Source: UBA11346 sp038060575 | GTDB taxonomy: Bacteria; Planctomycetota; UBA11346 | Length of the DNA: 64,000 nucleotides | Assembly (NCBI GenBank): GCA_964652775.1 | Contig: CAZZAM010000003.1 | Span: forward strand, 172,427-236,426 | Direction of reading: 5' to 3' | In this document: positions 9,107-17,857 of the stretch, piece by piece | Position numbering within the stretch: position 1 is the stretch's first letter | How the letters are laid out: each line of letters begins with the position of its first letter | Program-made: the position numbers and the translations under genes | The notes under the pieces: generated by a model | Database searches by the model: none | What the model saw: the letters and a program-made list of their open reading frames with translations, nothing else | What the model was told of the DNA's origin: nothing

Positions 9107-11116
9107 ATGACCCTACGCCGACCTGCGTGCATCTTGTCCATGACCTTGCTCTGTGTTGCCCTGGAGGCAGTCGAGGATTCGTCTGCTCTTACTGCCCATC
9201 CTACCGTCCCGGCATGGACGGAAGACACGACCGCAGCAGCAGCGCCTACCTACAGCATCCGTGAGCAGGACATAACAACTCGCGGTGGAGTGCGCAGCCT
9301 GATTGATTGGCTACGTGAAGTTCCTGGCACCCAGGTAATCAATGTCGGCGGCGGATTCGACGGTGGTAATGGCGATGTCCGCCGACGTGGCATGGCTGGT
9401 GCCTACACCCAAATTGTCCTCGATGGAATTCCGGTAAATGATCCATCGTCAATCATGGGAGACATGAACCTCTCCGTGTTCAATCCGTCTGGCGTTGAAC
9501 GCATCGACATGCAGCACGGACCGTCGTCTGGCGCCAATGGCAGTCGCTCCATGGCCGGAACCATGCACATCCGCACGCTGCGTCCGAGCGACAATCACCA
9601 TGAGTCGGTGACCTTCGGCATGGGCAGCAACCGTCTGCTCCGCTGTGCGCTGCAGGCGTCTGGTCCCATCGATGACCTGACCGGATACGCCGTTTCAGGA
9701 GAGGTGCTTGGCAGCAGCGGATTCTCGGCGCAAACCGCTGAACTGAATGCGGACCCCAGTCCGCACGAAAACGATGCTGTCCGTCGGGTTTCGGCTGGAC
9801 TACGTCTGGAACGTCAAGTCTCGCGCGAGCTTGAACTCTACGGAGCGATCACCGCCATTCACGAAGAACAGCAACTCGATGAAATCGGACCAGACGACTC
9901 GGTGCCGGGTCGGAATGTCCGCCTACTGCGCTTGGCCGGTGGCGGTTCGGCCTGGATCAATGCAATGACCAGTGCGCAATTCGATCTCGCCTTTACTGAT
10001 ATATGGCAACGCGTCGATACCTCGAATGGACCTCTGGCGATTACCCCGTCACCCATGGTTGGACCATCAACCTACGATCCTACGGTCCGTGAGTTTCATG
10101 GCAGCGAGCGTTACGCGCGCCTGATCCTGGCCACGGAATACACACCCGATGTCCGGCTGCGCGGCGGCCTCGACGCGCGTTACGATCTTGCTGGCCAGGG
10201 TTACCAAGGCCATCTGCCAGAGTGGGAAGAACACGAACGCATCTTTGGTGCCTTCATTGAAGGCCGTTGCATCATGCGCAACCTGGACGTAGAGGCTTCG
10301 GGCAGGGTCGATCACCACGACGGATTCGGTTCATTAGCAACCGGACGCATTGCCGCCGCCTGGACGCCGGCCAACGAAGACTGGCTAACGCTGCGCGCAG
10401 CACTCAGCAGTGGATTTCGTGCCCCCTCGCTCTACGAACGCCTGGGCAGTCACCTGGTTGGCGACTTTGGCTTCGGTCCAGTGACCTACGTTGGCAATCC
10501 CGACCTCCAGCCTGAACACGTAACCAACGTTGAGATCGGCGTCGCAGCCTCCTGTGATCATGGCATCGAGTTGAGCGCTACAGCGTTTCGCTGGGTTTTC
10601 ACTGATAAAATAGACTACAATTACTACAGTTCACCTTACACCTATAACAATCTGAAATCACAAGCCAACGTCATCGGAGTTGAATCACAACTGTCCGCCA
10701 AACATATTCGTGGCAGCAGCATCGACTGCGCTGCATCGTTCACGGCCATGAAAAGCGCCGATGGCCTCGGCAACAGCCTAGCCTTTGTTCCGGGTCATTT
10801 GTTTGGCCTGCGCGTGACCGCCCACCAAGAGCCGAACAGCCTCATACAGACGTGGCTGAGTCTCGGTGTAAACCACACTGGTTTTTACTACGGCCTTGAT
10901 CAAGAGAAGGGCTATCTGCCCAGCTATACCATCGTCCAGGCTTCGGCCGGCATGACCATCGACGATACGTGGGATGTCATCGTTCGCATCGACAACGTGT
11001 TCAATAAGCACTACGGGCAAACCGCACCGTTCGATCTCAGCGGTGACACCATCCCGGATCACATCAATTCGAGTCAGCCGCGCACGTATGAACTCACCCT
11101 CAGAGGGCGTTTCTGA
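9107..11116 (+). CDS. Second TonB-dependent receptor paralogue in the B12 operon
   Basis: From the ATG at 9107, which has GGAAAT upstream, the 669-residue product has a signal-peptide-like start (MTLRRPACILSMTLLCVALE). The frame is open back to 9053. The plug domain is clearly paralogous to the preceding receptor (LIDWLREVPGTQVINVGGGFDGG, DVRRRGMAGAYTQIVLDGIP, GVERIDMQHGPSSGANGSRSMAG). The barrel contains SSGFRAPSLYERLGS and ends TYELTLRGRF, a canonical terminal Phe. The segment between signal peptide and plug (ALTAHPTVPAWTEDTTAAAA) contains no obvious TonB box, unlike the first receptor. It follows that receptor by about 70 bp and its stop abuts the permease start. The likely role is uptake of a second corrinoid or related ligand; substrate identity is inferred from context only. 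Confidence 0.85.
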   Translation: MTLRRPACILSMTLLCVALEAVEDSSALTAHPTVPAWTEDTTAAAAPTYSIREQDITTRGGVRSLIDWLREVPGTQVINVGGGFDGGNGDVRRRGMAGAYTQIVLDGIPVNDPSSIMGDMNLSVFNPSGVERIDMQHGPSSGANGSRSMAGTMHIRTLRPSDNHHESVTFGMGSNRLLRCALQASGPIDDLTGYAVSGEVLGSSGFSAQTAELNADPSPHENDAVRRVSAGLRLERQVSRELELYGAITAIHEEQQLDEIGPDDSVPGRNVRLLRLAGGGSAWINAMTSAQFDLAFTDIWQRVDTSNGPLAITPSPMVGPSTYDPTVREFHGSERYARLILATEYTPDVRLRGGLDARYDLAGQGYQGHLPEWEEHERIFGAFIEGRCIMRNLDVEASGRVDHHDGFGSLATGRIAAAWTPANEDWLTLRAALSSGFRAPSLYERLGSHLVGDFGFGPVTYVGNPDLQPEHVTNVEIGVAASCDHGIELSATAFRWVFTDKIDYNYYSSPYTYNNLKSQANVIGVESQLSAKHIRGSSIDCAASFTAMKSADGLGNSLAFVPGHLFGLRVTAHQEPNSLIQTWLSLGVNHTGFYYGLDQEKGYLPSYTIVQASAGMTIDDTWDVIVRIDNVFNKHYGQTAPFDLSGDTIPDHINSSQPRTYELTLRGRF

Positions 11117-12121
11117 ATGCGTACTGGGCCTGTGTTGGTCATACTTGTCGGACTCCTTGCGGTCGCCTCTCTGTTGTCCCTGAGTGTCGGTCCAGGCGGC
11201 TTTGGTGCCGGTGACCAGGTCACCGATCTGCGTCTGTTACGCACTGGTTGCGCCGCCTTGGCTGGAGCAGCCTTAGCAGTTGCCGGCGTGTTGATCCAAG
11301 GTTTGTTCCGTAATCCGCTGGCCAGCCCCGATGTCGTCGGCACCACTGCTGGAGCGACGCTGGGCGGACAGCTTGCATTGATCGCGCATGCCGTCTGCGT
11401 GGGTATTTTACCAGCCTGGCTAGCGCCTGAATTGGTTCTACCCGTCGGCTGTCTGCTCGGTGCAAGCATTGCACTCAGCTTGCTGCTCGCGGTTACCCAA
11501 CGTGGCGGCGGATTGGTTATCGTGTTGCTGACCGGTTTTGTCATCACAGCGATCGTTGGCGCGATCAGCGGTCTGCTCACCAGTGTATCTGCTGGGCATT
11601 GGGAACTAGCACGCGCGTTGTCAGCCTTTGGACTCGGCGGCGTCGACGGCAAGGGCGTTGGCCATCTCTTGTTGGCGGCACCGTTGGTGCTCATCGGCAC
11701 CTGTGCTGCATGGTTCTGGGGACGCTCGTGCGATGTGCTGCTTGCTGGTGAGGACGAAGCCGCGTCGCTCGGACTCGACCTCCGCACCACGCGTCGATGG
11801 CTGCTTGCTTGGACCGCACTGTTGGCCGCTGCCGCAGTTGCCGTCGGTGGCGCTCTGTCTTTCATCGGACTCATTGTCCCGCACGCGCTGCGCCCGTGGA
11901 CTGGGGTTGAACACCGCAAGTTGGTGCCTGCTGCCGCGATCGGCGGCGCAGCGTTCCTGATCCTGTGCGATGTATTGTCGCGCTGCGCTCCGTTGCTGAC
12001 GAACGCCATCGGCATTCAGGGCAGCGGCGAACTTCCACTGGGCGTCATCACCGGTTTGATTGGCGGACCAGTATTCCTCGTGCTCCTGATCAAGGCGCGC
12101 CGCGCTGGGACATTGACATGA
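11117..12121 (+). CDS. btuC: BtuC-like FecCD-family ABC permease
   Basis: The 334-residue integral membrane protein starts directly after the receptor stop (TGA then ATG). It has the length and about ten membrane segments of BtuC/FecD permeases. Family motifs include LRLLRTGCAALAGAALAVAG near the N-terminus and GLIQGLFRNPLASPDVVG-type sequence (GVLIQGLFRNPLASPDVVGT), a hallmark of the family. Also present are ALSFIGLIVPHALRPWTG, the cytoplasmic coupling helix region, and GELPLGVITGLIGGPVFLVLL at the C-terminus. It would form the inner-membrane channel for cobalamin together with the next gene's ATPase, whose start overlaps its stop (ATGA). Family membership is firm. The substrate follows from the riboswitch. 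Confidence 0.92.
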   Translation: MRTGPVLVILVGLLAVASLLSLSVGPGGFGAGDQVTDLRLLRTGCAALAGAALAVAGVLIQGLFRNPLASPDVVGTTAGATLGGQLALIAHAVCVGILPAWLAPELVLPVGCLLGASIALSLLLAVTQRGGGLVIVLLTGFVITAIVGAISGLLTSVSAGHWELARALSAFGLGGVDGKGVGHLLLAAPLVLIGTCAAWFWGRSCDVLLAGEDEAASLGLDLRTTRRWLLAWTALLAAAAVAVGGALSFIGLIVPHALRPWTGVEHRKLVPAAAIGGAAFLILCDVLSRCAPLLTNAIGIQGSGELPLGVITGLIGGPVFLVLLIKARRAGTLT

Positions 12122-12879
12122 GTCTCATGATTCGCGGACTCACCGCGGCACTGGGCGGATCCGCGATCCTGAACGGCGTGGATGTCGCTGCGTCGGCCGG
12201 ACAGGTGACCGCGTTGGTTGGACCAAACGGTGCTGGTAAATCAACTTTACTCAAAGCCGTTCTCCAGCTAGTTCCATCGCAAGGAGACATCGCTTTCGCT
12301 GGACAGGATGTGCGCGCCCTATCACCAATAGAACGCGCACGCTGCGTCGCATATGTACCGCAACGAAGTCTCTTGGTGGCCGCTCTTCCGGTGCGCTTGG
12401 CCGTAGCAGCGGGGCGCTTCAGTCACGCGGACTGGATGGGGCAATTGCGCGACATTGATCACCATGCGGTTGAACAAGCGTTGCAGGAAGTTGATGCTCA
12501 GCACCTCGGTGAACGCACCTACAACACGCTGAGCGCCGGTGAACAGCAACGCATCCTCGTCGCCCGCGCCCTCGCCAGCGAGGCGCCTTGCATCTTGATG
12601 GACGAACCGACTGCGAGTCTTGACGTCGGTCATGCGCTCGACCTCCTGGCGCTGGCGCGTCGGCTTGCGACTGCAGGGCGCACGATTGTCGTCGTCTTGC
12701 ATCAACTGGACGATGCGTATCGGAGCGCCGATCGGATCGTGATGTTGCATCGTGGACGCGTGCTAGCGTCTGGAGATCCAGCCGCCGTGTTGGCCGCAGC
12801 GCCATTAGCCGAAGCCTTCGGCATTGCGCCACTGCCAACAGGCGCACTCGGATTTCGTCGTCTGGGGTCTTCGCCATGA
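12118..12879 (+). CDS. btuD: BtuD-like ABC transporter ATPase
   Basis: The 253-residue ATPase starts at an ATG overlapping the permease stop. It shows Walker A (GPNGAGKST), Q-loop region (VAYVPQRSL), signature (LSAGEQQRILVARAL), Walker B (CILMDEPTASLDVG) and switch His (VVLHQLDDA). These are all intact, so it should hydrolyse ATP. The length matches BtuD/FecE proteins. It powers transport through the adjacent permease in the cobalamin uptake operon. The longer frame upstream lies entirely within the permease gene and is not used. Confidence 0.92.
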   Translation: MSLMIRGLTAALGGSAILNGVDVAASAGQVTALVGPNGAGKSTLLKAVLQLVPSQGDIAFAGQDVRALSPIERARCVAYVPQRSLLVAALPVRLAVAAGRFSHADWMGQLRDIDHHAVEQALQEVDAQHLGERTYNTLSAGEQQRILVARALASEAPCILMDEPTASLDVGHALDLLALARRLATAGRTIVVVLHQLDDAYRSADRIVMLHRGRVLASGDPAAVLAAAPLAEAFGIAPLPTGALGFRRLGSSP

Positions 12880-13817
12880 AGACCAACAGTCTGGTGAATC
12901 TGGTCGCCTATGTTCTAGCCTTGGTACTGGCCGCGATCGGCGTGATCTTGGTGGCACCACGCACCGCGGAAGTGGTTGTCAGCACGGCCACATTGCTGCA
13001 CACGGTTCGCGATGCGCGTGGCGCGGTGTTCCCCATTCGCCCATACCAACGAGTGGTCACGCTTGATCTTCTCTCCGACGAATTGGCCGGACGCCTGCTG
13101 CCGTTATCGCGCTTGATCGGCGTCAGTGGTTGGGCCCAGGATCCAGAAGCCTGGCGTCTCGCAGGCATCCCGCGCATGGCTGGTTTGAGCGACCTGGAGT
13201 CGCTCTTGGTCATGAAACCAGATCTCATTTTGGTGTCGACCTCAGGTACCGAGATCGGTCGCATCCAACGCCTACGCGATGCTGGCATAGCGGTTTTCAA
13301 CCTCGGACCAGCCGGTGGCACACGCGAACTCTGCGCGAATATCCGTCGCGTTTCACTCCTGTTGGGCGTTGGCGAGCGTGGCGAACAGATCGCAGCGCAA
13401 TTTGAGCGCCGCCTGAGCCACGTCTCAACTCACCTTCCAAGCCAGATGGTTCGCCGACGCGCGCTGGTGCTTACCCCAACTGTCATCCAAGTTTACGGTG
13501 GCACCACTGGATCCTCGTTCCATGACCTAGTTCTGGCCGCCGGTCTGATCGACGCGGCCGAAGGGCATTTCGCTGAACCCTGGCCGCTGATCAGCGCTGA
13601 ACAGGCACTCACCCTCGATCCTGACATCATCGTTACCCGCCGTGGCGGAGTGGACATACTGCGCCGAATTCCTGGTTTCGATCGCCTGCGCGCCCTCCAT
13701 ACGCCGGACGCAGCCATCGAACTACCTGAAGCCCTGTTTGACAGTCCGGGACTCAGTGTGCTTGATGCCGCCGAACGCCTGTGCGACGCGGCCTATCCCG
13801 ACGCCCGCCGTAACTGA
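12876..13817 (+). CDS. btuF: BtuF-like periplasmic corrinoid-binding protein, membrane-anchored
   Basis: The ATG at 12876 overlaps the ATPase stop (ATGA). The 313-residue protein has an N-terminal hydrophobic helix (LVAYVLALVLAAIGVILVAP) with no lipobox cysteine and no obvious cleavage site, so it may remain anchored. The body is a PeripBP_2/TroA-like binding protein: RVVTLDLLSDELAGRLLPLSRLIGVSG, LVMKPDLILVSTSG, LRDAGIAVFNLGPAGG and ALTLDPDIIVTRRGG match the two-lobe fold of BtuF/FhuD. It would capture cobalamin from the outer-membrane receptors and deliver it to the permease. This is the last gene of the riboswitch-controlled operon. Confidence 0.87.
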   Translation: MKTNSLVNLVAYVLALVLAAIGVILVAPRTAEVVVSTATLLHTVRDARGAVFPIRPYQRVVTLDLLSDELAGRLLPLSRLIGVSGWAQDPEAWRLAGIPRMAGLSDLESLLVMKPDLILVSTSGTEIGRIQRLRDAGIAVFNLGPAGGTRELCANIRRVSLLLGVGERGEQIAAQFERRLSHVSTHLPSQMVRRRALVLTPTVIQVYGGTTGSSFHDLVLAAGLIDAAEGHFAEPWPLISAEQALTLDPDIIVTRRGGVDILRRIPGFDRLRALHTPDAAIELPEALFDSPGLSVLDAAERLCDAAYPDARRN

Positions 13818-13898
13818 CCAACTGAGCCATATCAAATTACACCGATCGCTCGGGTTCACCTGTAACACTTCGTGTTCGTGCCAGTTAAGTTGGTAGGC

Positions 13899-15953
13899 AT
13901 GACCACGTCCAACGATTCGCCCAGCCTGCTCGCACGTATCGCCCAGAACGGCGATAGCGCCGCGTGGAACGAACTCGTTCAGCGGCACGGCACGGCTATG
14001 TATCGCGCTGCCTTGGCCGTGGCACGTCGTCCAGATCGTGCCGATGACGCCGTTCAGGAGGCATTGCTCCATGTTCGCCTGCGCGCTGATCGCTTCCGCG
14101 ATCCTGGCGCAGATGGTGAAATATCGGTCCGTCGCTGGTTACAACGCCTGGCCGCCAACGCGGCGGCATCGCTGTTGACCGCCGAACGAACGCGCACCCG
14201 CATCGAATCCGCCAGCGCACGCGCAGTACCACTGGAGACCGGCATGAATGATCAGGCCGACGAACCAGCAGTTGCTCCAGCGGTCATGGCCGAGGCAATG
14301 GCCGCGATCAGCGCTGAAGATCGTCGCGTTATTCTGCTAAAATACGTCGAACAACTTGATCACCATGGCCTCGCCCAGGAATTGCAGTGCAGCGAAGTCG
14401 CCGCGCGGGTGCGGCTGCACCGCGCTCAAGAGCGCCTGCGCAAACGCCTTGCCGGTGCTGGTATCGCGCTGTCGCTGACGGCCATCTCAACCCAGATGAA
14501 TGCGCTTGCTGCCGAATGCGCAACCGTAGCGCCAGCTGCATCGTCCACAGCAGCGTGGAACACGCTCATCACTTCCACTCGGCAGCCCGCGCTGCCATTT
14601 CACGTCGTAACCGGAGATCTGTCGCCCATGACCATCGCATCCATTGCCGCCAGCGTCGCGTTATTCATCGCTGGTGCGGTAATCACCGTGCAGCTTATCG
14701 CAGCAGAAACACCGCCAATTCAACCTGTCACAGCTCCACCAAATGCCGTTGTTCCAAAGGTTCCCGGCCCTGATTCCCGACCAGTTGACGAGCAAGCAGC
14801 GAGGACCGCCGCTGTCGATGCCGGTGCCGCCTTTGCTTGCGACATGTACGCCCACTTTGCCAAGCAACCGGGAAATATATTCTTTTCTCCTACCTCGCTG
14901 GAGTCAGCGTTGACCATGACCATGGCTGGAGCACGCGGGCAAACACTCGCGGAGATGCAAACCGCCTTGCATCATACCGCTGGTGATAGCGTGCACTTGG
15001 GCATGGGTTCACTGGACAAAGCACTGGTTCCCGGCAAAGACCCCGACGGAAATCCCGTCTACTTATTTGCGAGCGTCAATCGCCTCTGGGGACAACAGGG
15101 CTATCCATTCCAGCCTGATTTTCTCACCCTCCTCGACCGGACATATGGCGCTGGCCTTGCCGCGTTGGATTTCATCAACCAACCAGAGCCATCGCGTCTG
15201 CAGATTAACGCGTGGGTGCAACAGCAAACGCATGGGGCGATCAAGGATCTCATTGATCCAGGCCTCATCACCAAGGAAACGCGACTCGTTCTCACCAACG
15301 CTGTTTATTTCAAGGCGGCTTGGACCGAGCATGGTTTCAAGCCACACCGCACATCACTAGCGCCATTTACCTCTCCAATCGGACTCCAACAAGTACCCAT
15401 GATGAGCCGCAGTCTTGAGATGCCATTCGCCGACCTTGGCCACAGTTATCTTGTGGCACTGCCATTTGTGAACGACCAAGTCGAAATGATCTTACTGGTT
15501 CCCATGGATTCAGATGTCACTGCAAGGAAAGGACTGCGTGCACTGGAACAACGTCTGACCGCGACGACCGTAACTGCATGGCGCAAGCAGGCTCGCGAAA
15601 GCAATGTTGGTATTTTCCTTCCTCGTTTCCAGATGAACTGGAAGCAGGATCTCCGCCACCAGTTGCAGGCAGCCGGCATGCGCGCCGCCTTTGAGCCGAA
15701 TGCAGATTTATCGGGTCTCCATGCCACTCGCGAACCAATCTGCATCAACCAAGTCATTCATCAGGCTCATCTTGCCGTGGACGAGACCGGGGCTGAGGCA
15801 ACTGCCACCACAGCCGCCGGGGGATTGTTGGGAGGAGATCACGAACCTGATCGAGAAATCCACTGTGATCGCCCATTCATTATCCTCATTCGCCACGTTC
15901 CAACCGGTGCCTGGTTGTTCCTGGGCCGGGTCGAACAGCCACAGACGAATTGA
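13899..15953 (+). CDS. ECF sigma factor - transmembrane - serpin fusion protein
   Basis: One uninterrupted frame encodes 684 residues. Residues 8-70 are sigma region 2 (RADDAVQEALLHVRLRADRF). Residues 128-186 are region 4 (ISAEDRRVILLKYVEQLDHH, VAARVRLHRAQERLRKRL). A single hydrophobic helix lies at about 244-268 (MTIASIAASVALFIAGAVIT). A Pro-rich linker follows, and residues ~296-681 are a full serpin. Serpin hallmarks are NIFFSPTSLESALTMTMAGA (326-345), INAWVQQQTHGAIKDLI (436-452), LVLTNAVYFKAAW (463-475), and the FIILIRHVPTGAWLFLGRV C-terminus. The reactive loop hinge ETGAEATATTAAG (629-641) has small residues at P15-P9, as in inhibitory serpins, and spacing puts P1 near Gly645. The topology would put sigma in the cytoplasm and serpin outside. 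It sits 80 bp after btuF. The start at 13899 is chosen over 13872 with low certainty. Confidence 0.9.
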   Translation: MTTSNDSPSLLARIAQNGDSAAWNELVQRHGTAMYRAALAVARRPDRADDAVQEALLHVRLRADRFRDPGADGEISVRRWLQRLAANAAASLLTAERTRTRIESASARAVPLETGMNDQADEPAVAPAVMAEAMAAISAEDRRVILLKYVEQLDHHGLAQELQCSEVAARVRLHRAQERLRKRLAGAGIALSLTAISTQMNALAAECATVAPAASSTAAWNTLITSTRQPALPFHVVTGDLSPMTIASIAASVALFIAGAVITVQLIAAETPPIQPVTAPPNAVVPKVPGPDSRPVDEQAARTAAVDAGAAFACDMYAHFAKQPGNIFFSPTSLESALTMTMAGARGQTLAEMQTALHHTAGDSVHLGMGSLDKALVPGKDPDGNPVYLFASVNRLWGQQGYPFQPDFLTLLDRTYGAGLAALDFINQPEPSRLQINAWVQQQTHGAIKDLIDPGLITKETRLVLTNAVYFKAAWTEHGFKPHRTSLAPFTSPIGLQQVPMMSRSLEMPFADLGHSYLVALPFVNDQVEMILLVPMDSDVTARKGLRALEQRLTATTVTAWRKQARESNVGIFLPRFQMNWKQDLRHQLQAAGMRAAFEPNADLSGLHATREPICINQVIHQAHLAVDETGAEATATTAAGGLLGGDHEPDREIHCDRPFIILIRHVPTGAWLFLGRVEQPQTN

Positions 15954-15961
15954 TGCGGGCT

Positions 15962-16055
15962 CCTGGGATCGCCGAGTTGTACTCGGCCGTTGCAATGGGC
16001 GGCTCTGATCTACGGGATTTGAACTTCGAGCCGAGTACAACTCGGCGATGCCAGG
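15962..16055. repeat. Inverted repeat between the sigma-serpin gene and hisI
   Basis: Arms at 15962-15987 and 16030-16055 are 26-bp inverted copies with a single mismatch. Each arm is itself nearly palindromic (GCCGAGTTGTACTCGGC versus GCCGAGTACAACTCGGC). The element could fold as a large hairpin that ends the sigma-serpin transcript, or it could be a small mobile palindromic unit. It lies only about 10 bp after the stop. Confidence 0.75.
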
Positions 16056-16084
16056 GTCCTGGACCCGACGCCAATATCCCCACC

Positions 16085-16483
16085 ATGCCGGACATGGCTG
16101 ATATTACCCCGACCGGCAAGCCCGGTGACATCGACGCGCTGATCCGCTGGAACGACCACGGTCTGGTCACGGTCGTGACCCAAGATCGTGCGACGGGAGT
16201 GGTGCTGATGGTAGCGTGGGCTGATCGCACGGCGCTCAACCAAACCCTCACCTCGCGGCGGGCAACGTACTACAGCCGCAGCCGCAAGAAGCTGTGGGTG
16301 AAAGGCGATGAGAGCGGATACGCACAATCGGTGGTTGAAGTTCGTACTGACTGCGACGGCGACTGTCTGCTCTACGTCGTCGATGCACCAGGCCCAGCCT
16401 GCCACCAGTTGCGGCGTTCGTGCTTCTCGCATCGGATTGATGCTGACGGCTCCGTTCACACTGACAGACCGGTGATCGCCTGA
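16085..16483 (+). CDS. hisI: Phosphoribosyl-AMP cyclohydrolase
   Basis: The product opens the purine ring of phosphoribosyl-AMP in the third step of histidine biosynthesis. The 132-residue product from the ATG at 16085 matches the monofunctional HisI family in length and motifs. These are LVTVVTQDRATGVVLMVAWADRTAL, the TYYSRSRKKLWVKGDESGY stretch, and the metal-binding DCDGDCLL and PACHQLRRSCF segments, which supply the Asp and Cys ligands for Mg and Zn. The frame is open upstream to 15950, but that part overlaps the inverted repeat and is not conserved in the family. No other his genes are near. It is a single-gene unit bounded by palindromes. Confidence 0.9.
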   Translation: MPDMADITPTGKPGDIDALIRWNDHGLVTVVTQDRATGVVLMVAWADRTALNQTLTSRRATYYSRSRKKLWVKGDESGYAQSVVEVRTDCDGDCLLYVVDAPGPACHQLRRSCFSHRIDADGSVHTDRPVIA

Positions 16484-16487
16484 ATCG

Positions 16488-16540
16488 CAGCCCAGTCTCG
16501 ACGGATGGCTTCGCCAATGATACCCCCTCGACTGGGCTGC
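16488..16540 (+). terminator. Hairpin downstream of hisI
   Basis: Arms GCAGCCCAGTC (16488-16498) and GACTGGGCTGC (16530-16540) are perfectly complementary, starting 5 bp after the hisI stop. There is no T-run, so it is a terminator candidate or a palindromic repeat rather than a classic intrinsic terminator. Confidence 0.45.
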
Positions 16541-16576
16541 TTGGCTGTTGCTGCAGGGGCAAGCCCCCGCACCCCC

Positions 16577-16633
16577 GTACTACTTTGGCATGATCGTTTC
16601 TGAAGACATGAAACGTTCACGCCAAAGTAGTAC
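16577..16633. repeat. Palindromic element before the RlmI-like gene
   Basis: Perfect 13-bp arms GTACTACTTTGGC (16577-16589) and GCCAAAGTAGTAC (16621-16633) enclose a second inverted pair, CGTTTC and GAAACG. A G/C hairpin (GCAGGGGC-AA-GCCCCCGC) lies just upstream at about 16553-16570. The position argues that the downstream gene starts at 16644 and not inside this structure. Confidence 0.7.
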
Positions 16634-16643
16634 CGCTTCGCCG

Positions 16644-17801
16644 ATGCCTGTTCTTACCGTCTCACGGGCAACCACTGGCTTCATCCAACGTGGACATCCC
16701 TGGGTTCGCCCGGATCGCTTCACGCGTGGACTGGACACATTGACATGCGGCGAGCCCTGCTTGCTGATTGACGAGCGCGGCATGGGTCAAGCGCTGGCGC
16801 TGGCCGATCCCGAAGCGCCAGTCTGCGCCCGGGTGTACAGCACGCGCACCGATCGACCGTTCGATCCCGCGAGCGCGGCTGAACACGCATGGGAGCGCCG
16901 CAAGCCACTGCACAACGATCCAGCAACCAATTGCTATCGCCTCGTTCACGGTGAAGCCGATGGCTTGCCTGGGCTGCAGATTGATCGTTTTGGACCGTGT
17001 TTATCCGCGGTTATCACGGCACGCTGCATCATGCCGTATCTTGATGTGATATTGGGCGTGCTAGCCGCGCGCCTACCCGGTGCCACGGTGGTCATCCATG
17101 AGCATCTTGATGATGTGCGCCGCGCCGCGGTCGTATCCCGACGTTGGCCTAACAGCAATGCCGCTGATCCATCCCAGATCATTGAAGGCCACGAACTCGG
17201 CGTGCACTATCCCCTGCGTCCGGGTGCCGGCATTGCCAGTGGACTGTACATTGATCAGCGCATGAACCGCGCTTGGCTTGGCACACGCTGTCGCGGGAAA
17301 TCGGTGCTCAATCTCTTCGCCTACACCGGGGCTTTTTCACTCAGCTTGCTGTCCGCTGGAGCCGCACGCGCCATTGACGTGGATCTCGGTGGTCCGGCAT
17401 TGGAACGTGCGACGACTGCCGCAGCACGCAATGGACTCAGCGAGCGCCATACGACTGTGCATGGCGACGCGCGAACGTTCTGCGCCAGCGATCGCACTAC
17501 GCACGATATCGTGATCATCGATCCACCAACCGCAGCCCAAGGCGCTGGCGGTTGGTTACTGCGGCGTGATTTTCCGGAACTTCTGCGCCTAGCCTGGGAA
17601 CGTGTCGCGCCTGGCGGTCTCTTATTTGCCACCTGCAACACCTTGGGAAAACCATTTCCGCTGCGCGAGACATTGATGACAGTCTGTGGACATGGACAAT
17701 TCACAAATCCACCTGGTCCTGGTCCGGATGTACCACAGCTGCGGGGTTTCCCTGAAGGCCTGCCATTCCGCTGCGCAGCGCTCGTAAAACCAGCGCATTG
17801 A
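16644..17801 (+). CDS. RlmI-like class I SAM-dependent rRNA methyltransferase
   Basis: From the ATG at 16644 the 385-residue product has an N-terminal PUA-like domain (FIQRGHPWVRPDRFTRGLD, CGEPCLLIDERG) and a Rossmann methyltransferase domain. In the latter, GLYIDQRMNRAWLG precedes motif I (VLNLFAYTGAFSLSLLSAGA) and motif IV is VIIDPPTAAQG. The order and length match RlmI-type 23S rRNA cytosine-C5 methyltransferases. The DPPT motif and YIDQR segment are typical. The catalytic Cys expected late in RlmI may be the FATCNT cysteine. Earlier in-frame ATGs at 16548 and 16608 lie in the palindromic element. The exact target nucleotide cannot be stated. Confidence 0.8.
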   Translation: MPVLTVSRATTGFIQRGHPWVRPDRFTRGLDTLTCGEPCLLIDERGMGQALALADPEAPVCARVYSTRTDRPFDPASAAEHAWERRKPLHNDPATNCYRLVHGEADGLPGLQIDRFGPCLSAVITARCIMPYLDVILGVLAARLPGATVVIHEHLDDVRRAAVVSRRWPNSNAADPSQIIEGHELGVHYPLRPGAGIASGLYIDQRMNRAWLGTRCRGKSVLNLFAYTGAFSLSLLSAGAARAIDVDLGGPALERATTAAARNGLSERHTTVHGDARTFCASDRTTHDIVIIDPPTAAQGAGGWLLRRDFPELLRLAWERVAPGGLLFATCNTLGKPFPLRETLMTVCGHGQFTNPPGPGPDVPQLRGFPEGLPFRCAALVKPAH

Positions 17802-17857
17802 GCAACCGTACCAGCCATTGCCGACCAAGGCGTGCCGCCTAGAGTCTCGCCCTATTC

